Assembly: GCA_964408435.1 (NCBI GenBank)
Contig: CAYOZL010000092.1
Coordinates: 1-5,400 of the forward strand
Length of the DNA: 5,400 nt
Reading direction: 5' to 3'
Origin: CAYOZL01 sp964408435
Lineage (GTDB): Bacteria > Bdellovibrionota_C > UBA2361 > SZUA-149 > CAYOZL01
In this document: piece by piece, positions 1 through 4,456 of the stretch
How positions within the stretch are numbered: position 1 is the first letter of the stretch
How the letters are laid out: each line of letters begins with the position of its first letter
Translations under genes and position numbers: made by a program
Notes under the pieces: model-generated
Told to the model about the DNA's origin: nothing
Database searches by the model: none
The model's input: the letters and a program-made list of their open reading frames with translations, nothing else

Positions 1-880
1 GATGAGATTCTAACACTTTACCTGCACGGTCTAATTCTTTTAATCTTTCTTTAAGCTCTACTTTTATTGTTTTCCTAGCATTCTCAACTGCTTCATGTCG
101 TGTCACATAGTGACTTGCTGGATAGATACAAGCCTTAGTTAACTTCCTAAGTGACTTTCCAGTCATCCTATCAATTTCAGCAATCTCTTCTATTTCATCG
201 CCGAAAAAAATAACTCGAATACTTCTTTCACTATCAGACGCAGGACAAACCTCTACAGTATCCCCCCTAACTCTAAAAGTTCGAGGCACAAAATCTATGT
301 CATCTCTTTTATATTGAAGTTCAACTAAGTTTCTTAAAAAATCATCTCTGTCTAACTCATCTCCAGCTTCAAGATAAATCATCATCTTAAAATAATTCTC
401 TGGAGCACCTAAGCCGTAGATACAACTTACACTGGCGACTACTACTACGTCTTTTCTTTCGAATAATGCTTTAGTAGCAGCGTGTCTTAATTTGTCGATT
501 TCATCGTTGATACTGGCATCTTTTTCTATGTAGGTGTCGCTTGCGGGCACGTAAGCTTCAGGTTGGTAGTAGTCGTAGTAGCTAACAAAGTATCTAACTG
601 CGTTATTTGGTAGTAATTCTCTGAACTCTGAATATAACTGCGCAGCTAATGTCTTGTTATGAGCTAGCACTAAAGCAGGTCTATTAAGGCTCTCTATTAC
701 CTTAGCCATTGTGAAAGTCTTACCTGAGCCTGTAACACCTAATAGAGTTTGTCTTTTGTTTCCTGAGGTAATTGATTCAACTAAGCCTTTTATCGCTTTT
801 GGTTGGTCGCCTTTTGGTTCGTAGGGGCTAACTACTTTGAAGTCTGTTGTGTCGTCTATGAAAGAGTATCTTGAGAGCAT
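1..880 (-). CDS. uvrB: UvrABC excision nuclease subunit B, N-terminal part (3' end outside window)
   Basis: UvrB is the DNA-damage-verifying helicase-like subunit of nucleotide excision repair. It is loaded by UvrA, inserts a beta-hairpin between the strands and recruits UvrC. The visible 293 residues start MLSRYSFIDD and hold the family hallmarks in order: the GDQP entry motif (about 24-27), Walker A GVTGSGKT (48-55), the NKTLAAQL segment (75-82), the very conserved beta-hairpin block SYYDYYQPEAYVP (100-112) with IEKDASIN, then VVVVASVSCIYGLG (145-158) and the TFRVRGD segment (201-207). Helicase motifs IV-VI and the C-terminal UvrC-binding domain would lie past the left edge; family members are about 660-690 aa. 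The ATG at 880-878 is preceded in frame by a TAA four codons upstream, and no other ATG, GTG or TTG lies before the conserved part, so the start is firm. No purine-rich ribosome-binding site is visible. Identification is very secure. Confidence 0.97.
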   Translation of the reverse strand, partial: MLSRYSFIDDTTDFKVVSPYEPKGDQPKAIKGLVESITSGNKRQTLLGVTGSGKTFTMAKVIESLNRPALVLAHNKTLAAQLYSEFRELLPNNAVRYFVSYYDYYQPEAYVPASDTYIEKDASINDEIDKLRHAATKALFERKDVVVVASVSCIYGLGAPENYFKMMIYLEAGDELDRDDFLRNLVELQYKRDDIDFVPRTFRVRGDTVEVCPASDSERSIRVIFFGDEIEEIAEIDRMTGKSLRKLTKACIYPASHYVTRHEAVENARKTIKVELKERLKELDRAGKVLESH

Positions 881-894
881 GGGGGTAGTTTATC

Positions 895-930
895 GCACAG
901 AGGGCGCAGAGGGAAGAGGAGACTCAGAGG
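895..930. repeat. Imperfect tandem CRCAGAGG repeats upstream of uvrB
   Basis: GCACAGAGG (895-903) is followed directly by GCGCAGAGG (904-912), then by the related purine-rich pieces GAAGAGGA and GACTCAGAGG. Read in the uvrB direction this makes a pyrimidine-rich leader (CCTCTGCGCCCTCTG) just before the start codon. From general knowledge, CRCAGAG-type degenerate repeats occur in intergenic DNA of many environmental bacteria and have no known function. Here they occupy the place where a promoter and ribosome-binding site would be expected. Confidence 0.5.
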
Positions 931-1002
931 AGTTTTTCTTAATCTTTGTCTCGGAAAATACAAACTAAGAAAAAGACTAAGATTAAGACTAGGATTAAGA
1001 GC
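930..1002 (+). repeat. AAGAYT hexamer element, left copy, forms a hairpin
   Basis: Four AAGAYT-type hexamers follow in register from 973 to 996 (AAGACT, AAGATT, AAGACT, AGGATT). The 14-base arms 937-950 and 975-988 pair with one mismatch around a 24-base loop, so the element can fold as a hairpin or cruciform. It shares two perfect inverted matches with the right copy: 967-978 (AAGAAAAAGACT) with 1492-1503, and 985-1000 (AAGACTAGGATTAAGA) with 1463-1478. No T-run follows the stem on either strand, so it is not a normal intrinsic terminator. Its function is unknown. Confidence 0.75.
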
Positions 1003-1041
1003 TCTGGTTTGGGAATGAAGGCAGATGGCCCCTAAAACTAG

Positions 1042-1066
1042 TGTCTACGCCCGTCCAGGGAAGACA
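1042..1066 (-). terminator. Possible weak terminator hairpin after the small ORF
   Basis: The arms TGTCT (1042-1046) and AGACA (1062-1066) enclose a second CCC/GGG stem (1050-1052 with 1058-1060) with a five-base loop. In minus-strand RNA the hairpin is followed four bases later by a run of only four U. It lies about 50 bases downstream of the stop of the 70-aa ORF, where a terminator would fit. The interrupted stem and short U-run make the call weak. Confidence 0.25.
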
Positions 1067-1118
1067 AACCATTTAGGAGACATACAACCTTCACTTGGCT
1101 CACTCAACACCAACTGGA

Positions 1119-1331
1119 TCACTTTCTACCTTGTGACCAAACAGTACCGAGGAACCCTAGACTCGTACAAAACGCAATTTTGCAGTTGTACGCGTCGAAT
1201 TGATAAACAGCCGCTACGTTGTCAATCGTGTTCGCGGTTGCTAGAAAAAAAGCACCTGCGATCAAAAGTGGACCAAACGCAAACGACAACAACTCGACTG
1301 GGTTACCAAATAAGTCACTCCAGATTTTCAT
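1119..1331 (-). CDS. Small hypothetical protein with hydrophobic segment (70 aa)
   Basis: I do not recognise this protein with confidence. It starts MKIWSDLFGNPVELLSF and continues into a hydrophobic stretch at about 14-33 (LLSFAFGPLLIAGAFFLATA), long enough for one membrane helix. The C-terminal half is mixed, with two cysteines (Cys49 and Cys55) and a basic end (GRK). The start is well supported: AAAGGAG (1345-1339) lies seven bases before the ATG, and a perfect TATAAT lies 35 bases before it, so this is probably an expressed gene despite its size. The N-terminus faintly recalls the tiny one-helix DUF3149-type proteins (xxLFxxPVGLxS), but that is only an impression. The surrounding G+C (about 47 percent over 1021-1320) is well above that of gltX (33-37 percent in samples), which suggests foreign origin. 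The part after residue 33 could be a frameshifted tail, because it looks less protein-like than the start. Confidence 0.6.
   Translation of the reverse strand: MKIWSDLFGNPVELLSFAFGPLLIAGAFFLATANTIDNVAAVYQFDAYNCKIAFCTSLGFLGTVWSQGRK
1164..1192. repeat. Nested inverted repeat inside the small ORF
   Basis: The arms CGTACAA (1164-1170) and TTGTACG (1186-1192) pair perfectly. Inside them GCAA (1174-1177) pairs with TTGC (1180-1183) across a two-base centre, separated from the outer stem by 3 and 2 unpaired bases. The structure lies in the coding part of the 70-aa ORF, around codons 47-56. It could be an RNA hairpin or a protein-binding dyad, or be coincidental. Confidence 0.45.
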
Positions 1332-1338
1332 CTTTCGT

Positions 1339-1345
1339 CTCCTTT
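1339..1345 (-). promoter_or_regulatory. Strong Shine-Dalgarno site of the small ORF
   Basis: AAAGGAG on the minus strand, with a seven-base spacer to the ATG at 1331. It is the best ribosome-binding site in the window and is the main reason to accept the 70-aa ORF as real. Confidence 0.75.
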
Positions 1346-1366
1346 GTTAAATAGGGGTCATTTACC

Positions 1367-1394
1367 ATTATAGTTATTGCTTTTAATTTTCCAA
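1367..1394 (-). promoter_or_regulatory. Predicted sigma70-type promoter for the small ORF
   Basis: The minus strand carries a perfect -10 box TATAAT (1372-1367) and, 16 bases upstream, TTGGAA (1394-1389), which matches the -35 consensus at four of six positions. With TTTGGA (1395-1390) the spacer would be 17. Transcription would begin near 1360 and give a leader of about 30 bases containing the AAAGGAG site. The promoter lies inside the segment bounded by the two hexamer elements, so the segment carries its own start signals. Confidence 0.55.
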
Positions 1395-1445
1395 AAGAGG
1401 ACTAAGTTATGGAATGACTGTACGAATCTGTATGAATCTAGAACT

Positions 1446-1551
1446 CTTAGTCTTAATCTTAATCTTAATCCTAGTCTTGGTCTTAGTCCTGAGTCTTTTT
1501 CTTCATCTACATTTCCTCAGAGATAAGACAAAGATTTAAGACTAAGATTAG
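1446..1551 (-). repeat. AAGAYT hexamer element, right copy, inverted relative to the left copy
   Basis: Eight in-register hexamers run from 1446 to 1493, written on the plus strand as CTTAGT, CTTAAT three times, CCTAGT, CTTGGT, CTTAGT and CCTGAG. A second AAGAYT run lies at 1525-1549. The two runs are imperfect inverted copies around a loop at 1494-1515, with CTGAG (1489-1493) and CTCAG (1516-1520) closing the top of the stem. Element order and sequence match the left copy read in the other direction. The TAA stop of the TerC-family gene (1550-1548) is part of the outermost hexamer, so the element touches that gene's 3' end. In the TerC transcript it would form a 3' hairpin without a U-run. 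Confidence 0.75.
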
Positions 1552-2327
1552 GAATGCGCACTCCCTGCTTTCTTCTGAGCAATCAGTTTCTTTTGGTATC
1601 TGCCCTGCACTACATCAACAATCACAAGCACTCCAATAACAAAATAAAACGTACTCTTAGCCATTGGTTCAATCGGATACCCAAACAAACTTAGATGCGC
1701 CAGGTGCCCACCCTCAGATAAAAGCATCACACCAACAATTAAAAGAATAAAAAGCCCAAGAACTTCATATAGTCTATTTTTCTCTAAAAACTCCGCAACA
1801 TCATCAGCTAAAACAATCATTAAAATTGAGCTAATTACAATTGCTGTTGCCATTACCCAAAACACATTAGTTAAAGCAATTGCGCTAAGAATAGAATCAA
1901 AAGAAAAAACTAAATTCATAATCACAATCCAAGTAATTGCACTAAATACAGATCTTCTTTGCGATCCGCCCTTGTGTCCTAAATCTTCAGTTCCTATTAA
2001 ATGATGAATTTCTTTAAAAGCAGTATAGATAATAAATATTCCACCAAATAAAACTATTAAGCTATGAACATTAAAACTACCGTGGACTATATTATGCAAA
2101 TCAATTGAAAAAACTGGTTCTTGAAAATAAGAAATAGCTTTTACTAAAACAAAAAGTAAAACTAAGCGCATTACAAGGGCAATTGCTATTCCTACTTTTC
2201 TTACATAAGACTGTCTTTCTTTCTCAACTTTTTTAGATTCTAGTGAAATGTAAAGTAAATTATCAAAGCCAAGAACAGCTTGTAAGAATATTAACATTAA
2301 AAGAGTAAATAAGTTTTCAGCTGTCAT
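1548..2327 (-). CDS. TerC-family integral membrane protein (YgdQ-like)
   Basis: The predicted inner-membrane protein has 259 aa and about seven hydrophobic segments (roughly 6-26, 43-66, 88-104, 126-151, 155-175, 189-205, 226-241). Two acidic motifs typical of the TerC family sit in membrane segments: GFDNLLYIS (20-28, Asp22) and FSFDSILSAIAL (141-152, Asp144). KEIHH (105-109) matches the KEIHE-type loop motif I recall from E. coli YgdQ, the closest relative by eye. TerC-family members (TerC, Alx, MeeF/MeeY) are linked to manganese export or metal loading of exported proteins and to tellurite resistance; which role applies here cannot be told. The ATG is preceded by GGAG (2336-2333) at a good distance. 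The gene follows gltX after 151 bp. That gap holds a 28-bp hairpin abutting the ribosome-binding site, so translation may be structure-controlled. The stop codon lies within the right hexamer element. Confidence 0.9.
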   Translation of the reverse strand: MTAENLFTLLMLIFLQAVLGFDNLLYISLESKKVEKERQSYVRKVGIAIALVMRLVLLFVLVKAISYFQEPVFSIDLHNIVHGSFNVHSLIVLFGGIFIIYTAFKEIHHLIGTEDLGHKGGSQRRSVFSAITWIVIMNLVFSFDSILSAIALTNVFWVMATAIVISSILMIVLADDVAEFLEKNRLYEVLGLFILLIVGVMLLSEGGHLAHLSLFGYPIEPMAKSTFYFVIGVLVIVDVVQGRYQKKLIAQKKAGSAHS

Positions 2328-2337
2328 TTTGTCTCCG

Positions 2338-2414
2338 ATATAGTTGACTTAGCTTAATTTTCAGTTAGCTAGCTTCGCTTAATTTTACTAAAAATCAAAC
2401 TAAGTCAACTATAT
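2338..2414 (-). promoter_or_regulatory. Long RNA hairpin (28 bp) before the TerC-family gene
   Basis: ATATAGTTGACTTAG (2338-2352) and its exact reverse complement (2400-2414) form a perfect 15-bp stem. Pairing continues inward for 13 more positions (2353-2365 with 2387-2399) if G.U pairs are allowed, leaving a 21-base loop (2366-2386). All three non-Watson-Crick positions (2353/2399, 2356/2396, 2362/2390) are G.U in minus-strand RNA and would be C.A mismatches in plus-strand RNA. The stem ends one base before the GGAG ribosome-binding site and is not followed by a U-run, so it is not an ordinary terminator of gltX. It may tune ribosome access, be an RNase III processing site, or be a small inverted-repeat mobile element (MITE). 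Confidence 0.75.
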
Positions 2415-2438
2415 ATTATTTTCCGCTGCGCTCGGCAA
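2382..2438 (-). promoter_or_regulatory. Possible promoter(s) for the TerC-family gene
   Basis: There are two overlapping minus-strand candidates. One is TTGCCG (2438-2433), a 17-base spacer, then TATATA (2415-2410). The other is TTGACT (2408-2403), a 15-base spacer, then TAAAAT (2387-2382). The first would start transcription inside the hairpin stem and remove its outer pairs; the second would start within the hairpin's left half. In AT-rich DNA such matches arise easily, so both are tentative. Confidence 0.25.
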
Positions 2439-2478
2439 TATACCAATCTCAGCAATGTAGTAATAGCTAAGCTAAGTA

Positions 2479-3780
2479 CTAACCAAGCATACTATCTGCT
2501 CTACTTATTAGCACTTCTCTTTTTACAAAAGGAACTAATAAGCCTAAATCTGGCCCAGATAACTCACCAGTAATTGCTACCCTAAGTGCATGAAAAACAG
2601 TTTTCTGATTTATAGTCTTATCTTTCTTATAAGGCTTTATAAAAGCTTTAAATTGCTCTGTGCTAAGAGAATCCCCTTCTAGCTCAAGCTCTGTAACATA
2701 TTCTTTCCAAGCTTGAATTATCGGCAAATACTCAGCGATACCTATGTCTTTATCTAGTTCAAAACTTAAATCAAAAACTAAACTACATATTTTTTTAGCA
2801 TCACTTAGAAAAACAAACTTAGATCTAAAAGTCTCAATTAAATCTGGCCAAAAATTTTGAGGTCTTTGTTCTACTAGGTCTTTATACTCTCCAATAAACT
2901 CTATGCTTTTACTTGCCACTTCATTAGATTCAACATGCCTAATCCACCAACCATTTAGATAATCAAGTTTTGGAGTTTCAAATTTAGCAGGTGTCTGGTT
3001 TAGTCTATCAAGGCTAAAATGCTTAGTAGCATCATCCATACTTAGTGTTTCACTCTCATCAGGATGCGACCAACCTAGTAGCATTAAAAAATTATTTAAT
3101 GCTTCAGGAATATAACCATGATCCATAAACTGTTTAACAGTTGTAAAAGATTCTGTATTTCTTTTAGACATCTTCGAGCCATCGGTTCCAAGAATTAACG
3201 GTAAGTGTGCAAACTTTGGTTGCTCTACTTCCATGGCATCAAAAAGTACAATATGTTTTGTAGTGTTAGTAAGGTGGTCTTGTCCTCTAATAATATGTGT
3301 AATTTTAAAATCTGCATCATCCACACAACTTGCTAGATGATAAGTAGGTCTTCCATCTGAACGAAGTATTACTGGGTCAGGGCCTAAGTCCTCAGTTTCA
3401 AAACTACAGGGTCCTAAAATTAAATCATCAACTGTAATATTCCCCTCAGGGTATTTAATTCTAACTACACCTTCATGGTCTTTGTATGCTTTACCATTTT
3501 CAAGTAATTGATTAGCTACCTCAACATGTCTTTCTAGACGATTAGTTTGATAAAATTTCTGGTCAGTATCTGGGCCTTCATCCCAGTTTAGACCTAACCA
3601 TTTAAGTGAATTTAATATATCTTCTTCGTTTTCTTTTGTTGAGCGCGCTAAATCGGTATCGTCTATTCTAAGTAGAAACTTACCACCGGAATTTTTTGCT
3701 AGTAGATAATTAAAAAGTGCTGTTCTTGCTCCACCAATATGCAACTTACCAGTTGGACTAGGGGCGAATCTAACTCGCAC
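2479..3780 (-). CDS. gltX: Glutamyl-tRNA synthetase, short form
   Basis: A class I aminoacyl-tRNA synthetase that joins glutamate to tRNA(Glu) in the cytoplasm, for translation and as the substrate of HemA. The protein has 433 aa and starts at a GTG giving MRVRFAPSPTGKLHIGGART. It carries the HIGH-type motif HIGG (14-17), RIDDTD (38-43), the GRPTYHLA active-site strand (143-150), IIRGQDHL (163-170) and the KMSKR loop (203-207). LGWSHP (235-240) and a helical C-terminal anticodon-binding half follow, which separates it from GluQ-RS, which lacks that half. The start overlaps the cytochrome stop (TAGTG), with GGGAAG just upstream as a ribosome-binding site. An odd feature is the jump from GKAYKDHEG (96-104) straight to VVRIKYPEG. 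The insert that usually carries the CYC and YDGRC cysteine motifs, some 35-40 residues in E. coli GltX from memory, is missing and accounts for the short length. Confidence 0.96.
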   Translation of the reverse strand: MRVRFAPSPTGKLHIGGARTALFNYLLAKNSGGKFLLRIDDTDLARSTKENEEDILNSLKWLGLNWDEGPDTDQKFYQTNRLERHVEVANQLLENGKAYKDHEGVVRIKYPEGNITVDDLILGPCSFETEDLGPDPVILRSDGRPTYHLASCVDDADFKITHIIRGQDHLTNTTKHIVLFDAMEVEQPKFAHLPLILGTDGSKMSKRNTESFTTVKQFMDHGYIPEALNNFLMLLGWSHPDESETLSMDDATKHFSLDRLNQTPAKFETPKLDYLNGWWIRHVESNEVASKSIEFIGEYKDLVEQRPQNFWPDLIETFRSKFVFLSDAKKICSLVFDLSFELDKDIGIAEYLPIIQAWKEYVTELELEGDSLSTEQFKAFIKPYKKDKTINQKTVFHALRVAITGELSGPDLGLLVPFVKREVLISRADSMLG

Positions 3781-4340
3781 TATTCTTCCCGGCCTAACTC
3801 ATCGATGTTAAACATACTTCTTGAACCGTATTTTTTTCTAGCATTAGCAATTACATCCGCAGTTACTTTAGAAGCTTTATTCGACCATGAAGAACGAACA
3901 TAAGTTGCAATATCTGCAAGTGTTTGGTCATCGCAAGTTGCACCTAAAGGAGCCATAACTCCATTGTAGTCTTTACCTAAAACTTTTATTGGACCTTGAA
4001 GACCGTAAACCATTATCGCTGCTAATCTTTCAACATTATCGCTTGTTACATATGGACTACCATCAAGCGGTGGGAATGCTCCCGGGATACCTTTACCAGT
4101 AGCTTGGTGACAAGCAGAACAATTAGTAATAAACATTTGTTGTGGTGTAACTTTTAAAGCTTCTTTAACATTTAAATCTGCGATCATACCATCCGAAGGT
4201 GCTGCATAGTTACTAGCTAAAACTTCTGTTTTAGGCAGATCAGAGTTTTTATCAGTTACTCCCCCATAATCTCTTTGTTCTCTTTTGCAAGAGTAAAAAA
4301 CTAGGGCACTTAAAAGTAATAATGTTAGAATTTTTTTCAT
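3780..4340 (-). CDS. c-type cytochrome, predicted lipoprotein
   Basis: A monohaem class I cytochrome c of 186 aa, predicted to shuttle electrons on the outer face of a membrane. The N-terminus has two lysines, a hydrophobic run (about 4-16) and FYSC ending at Cys18, an acceptable though imperfect lipobox, so lipid anchoring after type II signal cleavage is likely. A polar linker precedes the haem site CSACH (74-78), followed by GKGIPGAFPPLDGS (82-95), a conserved stretch of this family. NGVMAPLG (126-133) supplies the probable distal ligand Met129, and the final helix IATYVRSSWSNK (144-155) closes the fold. Similar domains serve as electron carriers or subunits of nitrite reductases, dehydrogenases and terminal oxidases; the partner cannot be named here. 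No clear Shine-Dalgarno sequence precedes the ATG. The stop overlaps the gltX start by one base. Haem for this protein comes from the pathway begun by the upstream hemA. Confidence 0.9.
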   Translation of the reverse strand: MKKILTLLLLSALVFYSCKREQRDYGGVTDKNSDLPKTEVLASNYAAPSDGMIADLNVKEALKVTPQQMFITNCSACHQATGKGIPGAFPPLDGSPYVTSDNVERLAAIMVYGLQGPIKVLGKDYNGVMAPLGATCDDQTLADIATYVRSSWSNKASKVTADVIANARKKYGSRSMFNIDELGREE

Positions 4341-4347
4341 TAATTTT

Positions 4348-4379
4348 ACTGGTATATTTGTTTAATCCAGTGGGTATAT
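4348..4379 (-). promoter_or_regulatory. Direct and inverted repeats in the cytochrome leader
   Basis: ATATACC occurs twice on the minus strand (4379-4373 and 4357-4351), with starts 22 bases apart, close to two helical turns. In addition ACTGG (4348-4352) and CCAGT (4367-4371) form a perfect 5-bp inverted repeat within the same stretch. The first repeat overlaps a TATATA that could serve as a -10 box. This could be an operator or a leader hairpin for the cytochrome gene, but the sequences are short and the region is AT-rich. Confidence 0.3.
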
Positions 4380-4391
4380 AACAACATATGT

Positions 4392-4406
4392 AGTTTTTTA
4401 AAAACT
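4392..4406. repeat. Short AT palindrome in the hemA-cytochrome spacer
   Basis: AGTTTTT (4392-4398) and AAAAACT (4400-4406) form a perfect palindrome around one central base. It lies in the middle of the spacer between hemA and the cytochrome gene. Its meaning is unknown; it may be chance in AT-rich DNA or part of a transcription-stop or promoter region. Confidence 0.3.
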
Positions 4407-4421
4407 AATTTATTTTTGATT

Positions 4422-4447
4422 AAAACACTAGTTTTTAACAGTGTCTT
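4422..4447 (-). terminator. Weak terminator-like hairpin after hemA
   Basis: In minus-strand RNA, AAGACACU pairs with AGUGUUUU (one G.U pair) around a ten-base loop, and the 3' arm itself ends in four U, followed by AAUC. It begins ten bases after the hemA stop, the right place for an intrinsic terminator. The stem is short and AU-rich, so termination would be partial and read-through into the cytochrome and gltX is possible. Confidence 0.35.
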
Positions 4448-4456
4448 TAGCTCAAA

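Noticed and set aside
1021..1120. Possible structured RNA gene (4.5S, tmRNA or RNase P-like) in the GC-richer segment
   Set aside because: Isolated short resemblances such as GAAGGCAGATG do not extend into the conserved cores of those RNAs.
1025..1354. Plus-strand open frame of 109 codons, beginning MAPKTSVYARP
   Set aside because: It lies antisense to the small ORF with good signals, has no convincing ribosome-binding site, no recognisable domain, and a low-complexity protein rich in T, S, R and Q. Its end is merely the reverse of the small ORF's leader.
930..1551. Hexamer elements as a CRISPR array or as paired intrinsic terminators
   Set aside because: The units are 6 bp with no spacers, so not CRISPR. 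The hairpins have no U-run after the stem in either direction, so they are not standard terminators.
2423..2435. GC-rich CCGCTGCGCTCGG, which resembles a stretch of ColE1-type plasmid origins
   Set aside because: Only about a dozen bases match, the motif is nearly palindromic and common by chance, and no other vector or origin sequence surrounds it.
2328..2478. yybP-ykoY type manganese riboswitch upstream of the TerC-family gene
   Set aside because: The leader shows one long simple hairpin and none of the conserved internal-loop sequences expected of that riboswitch.
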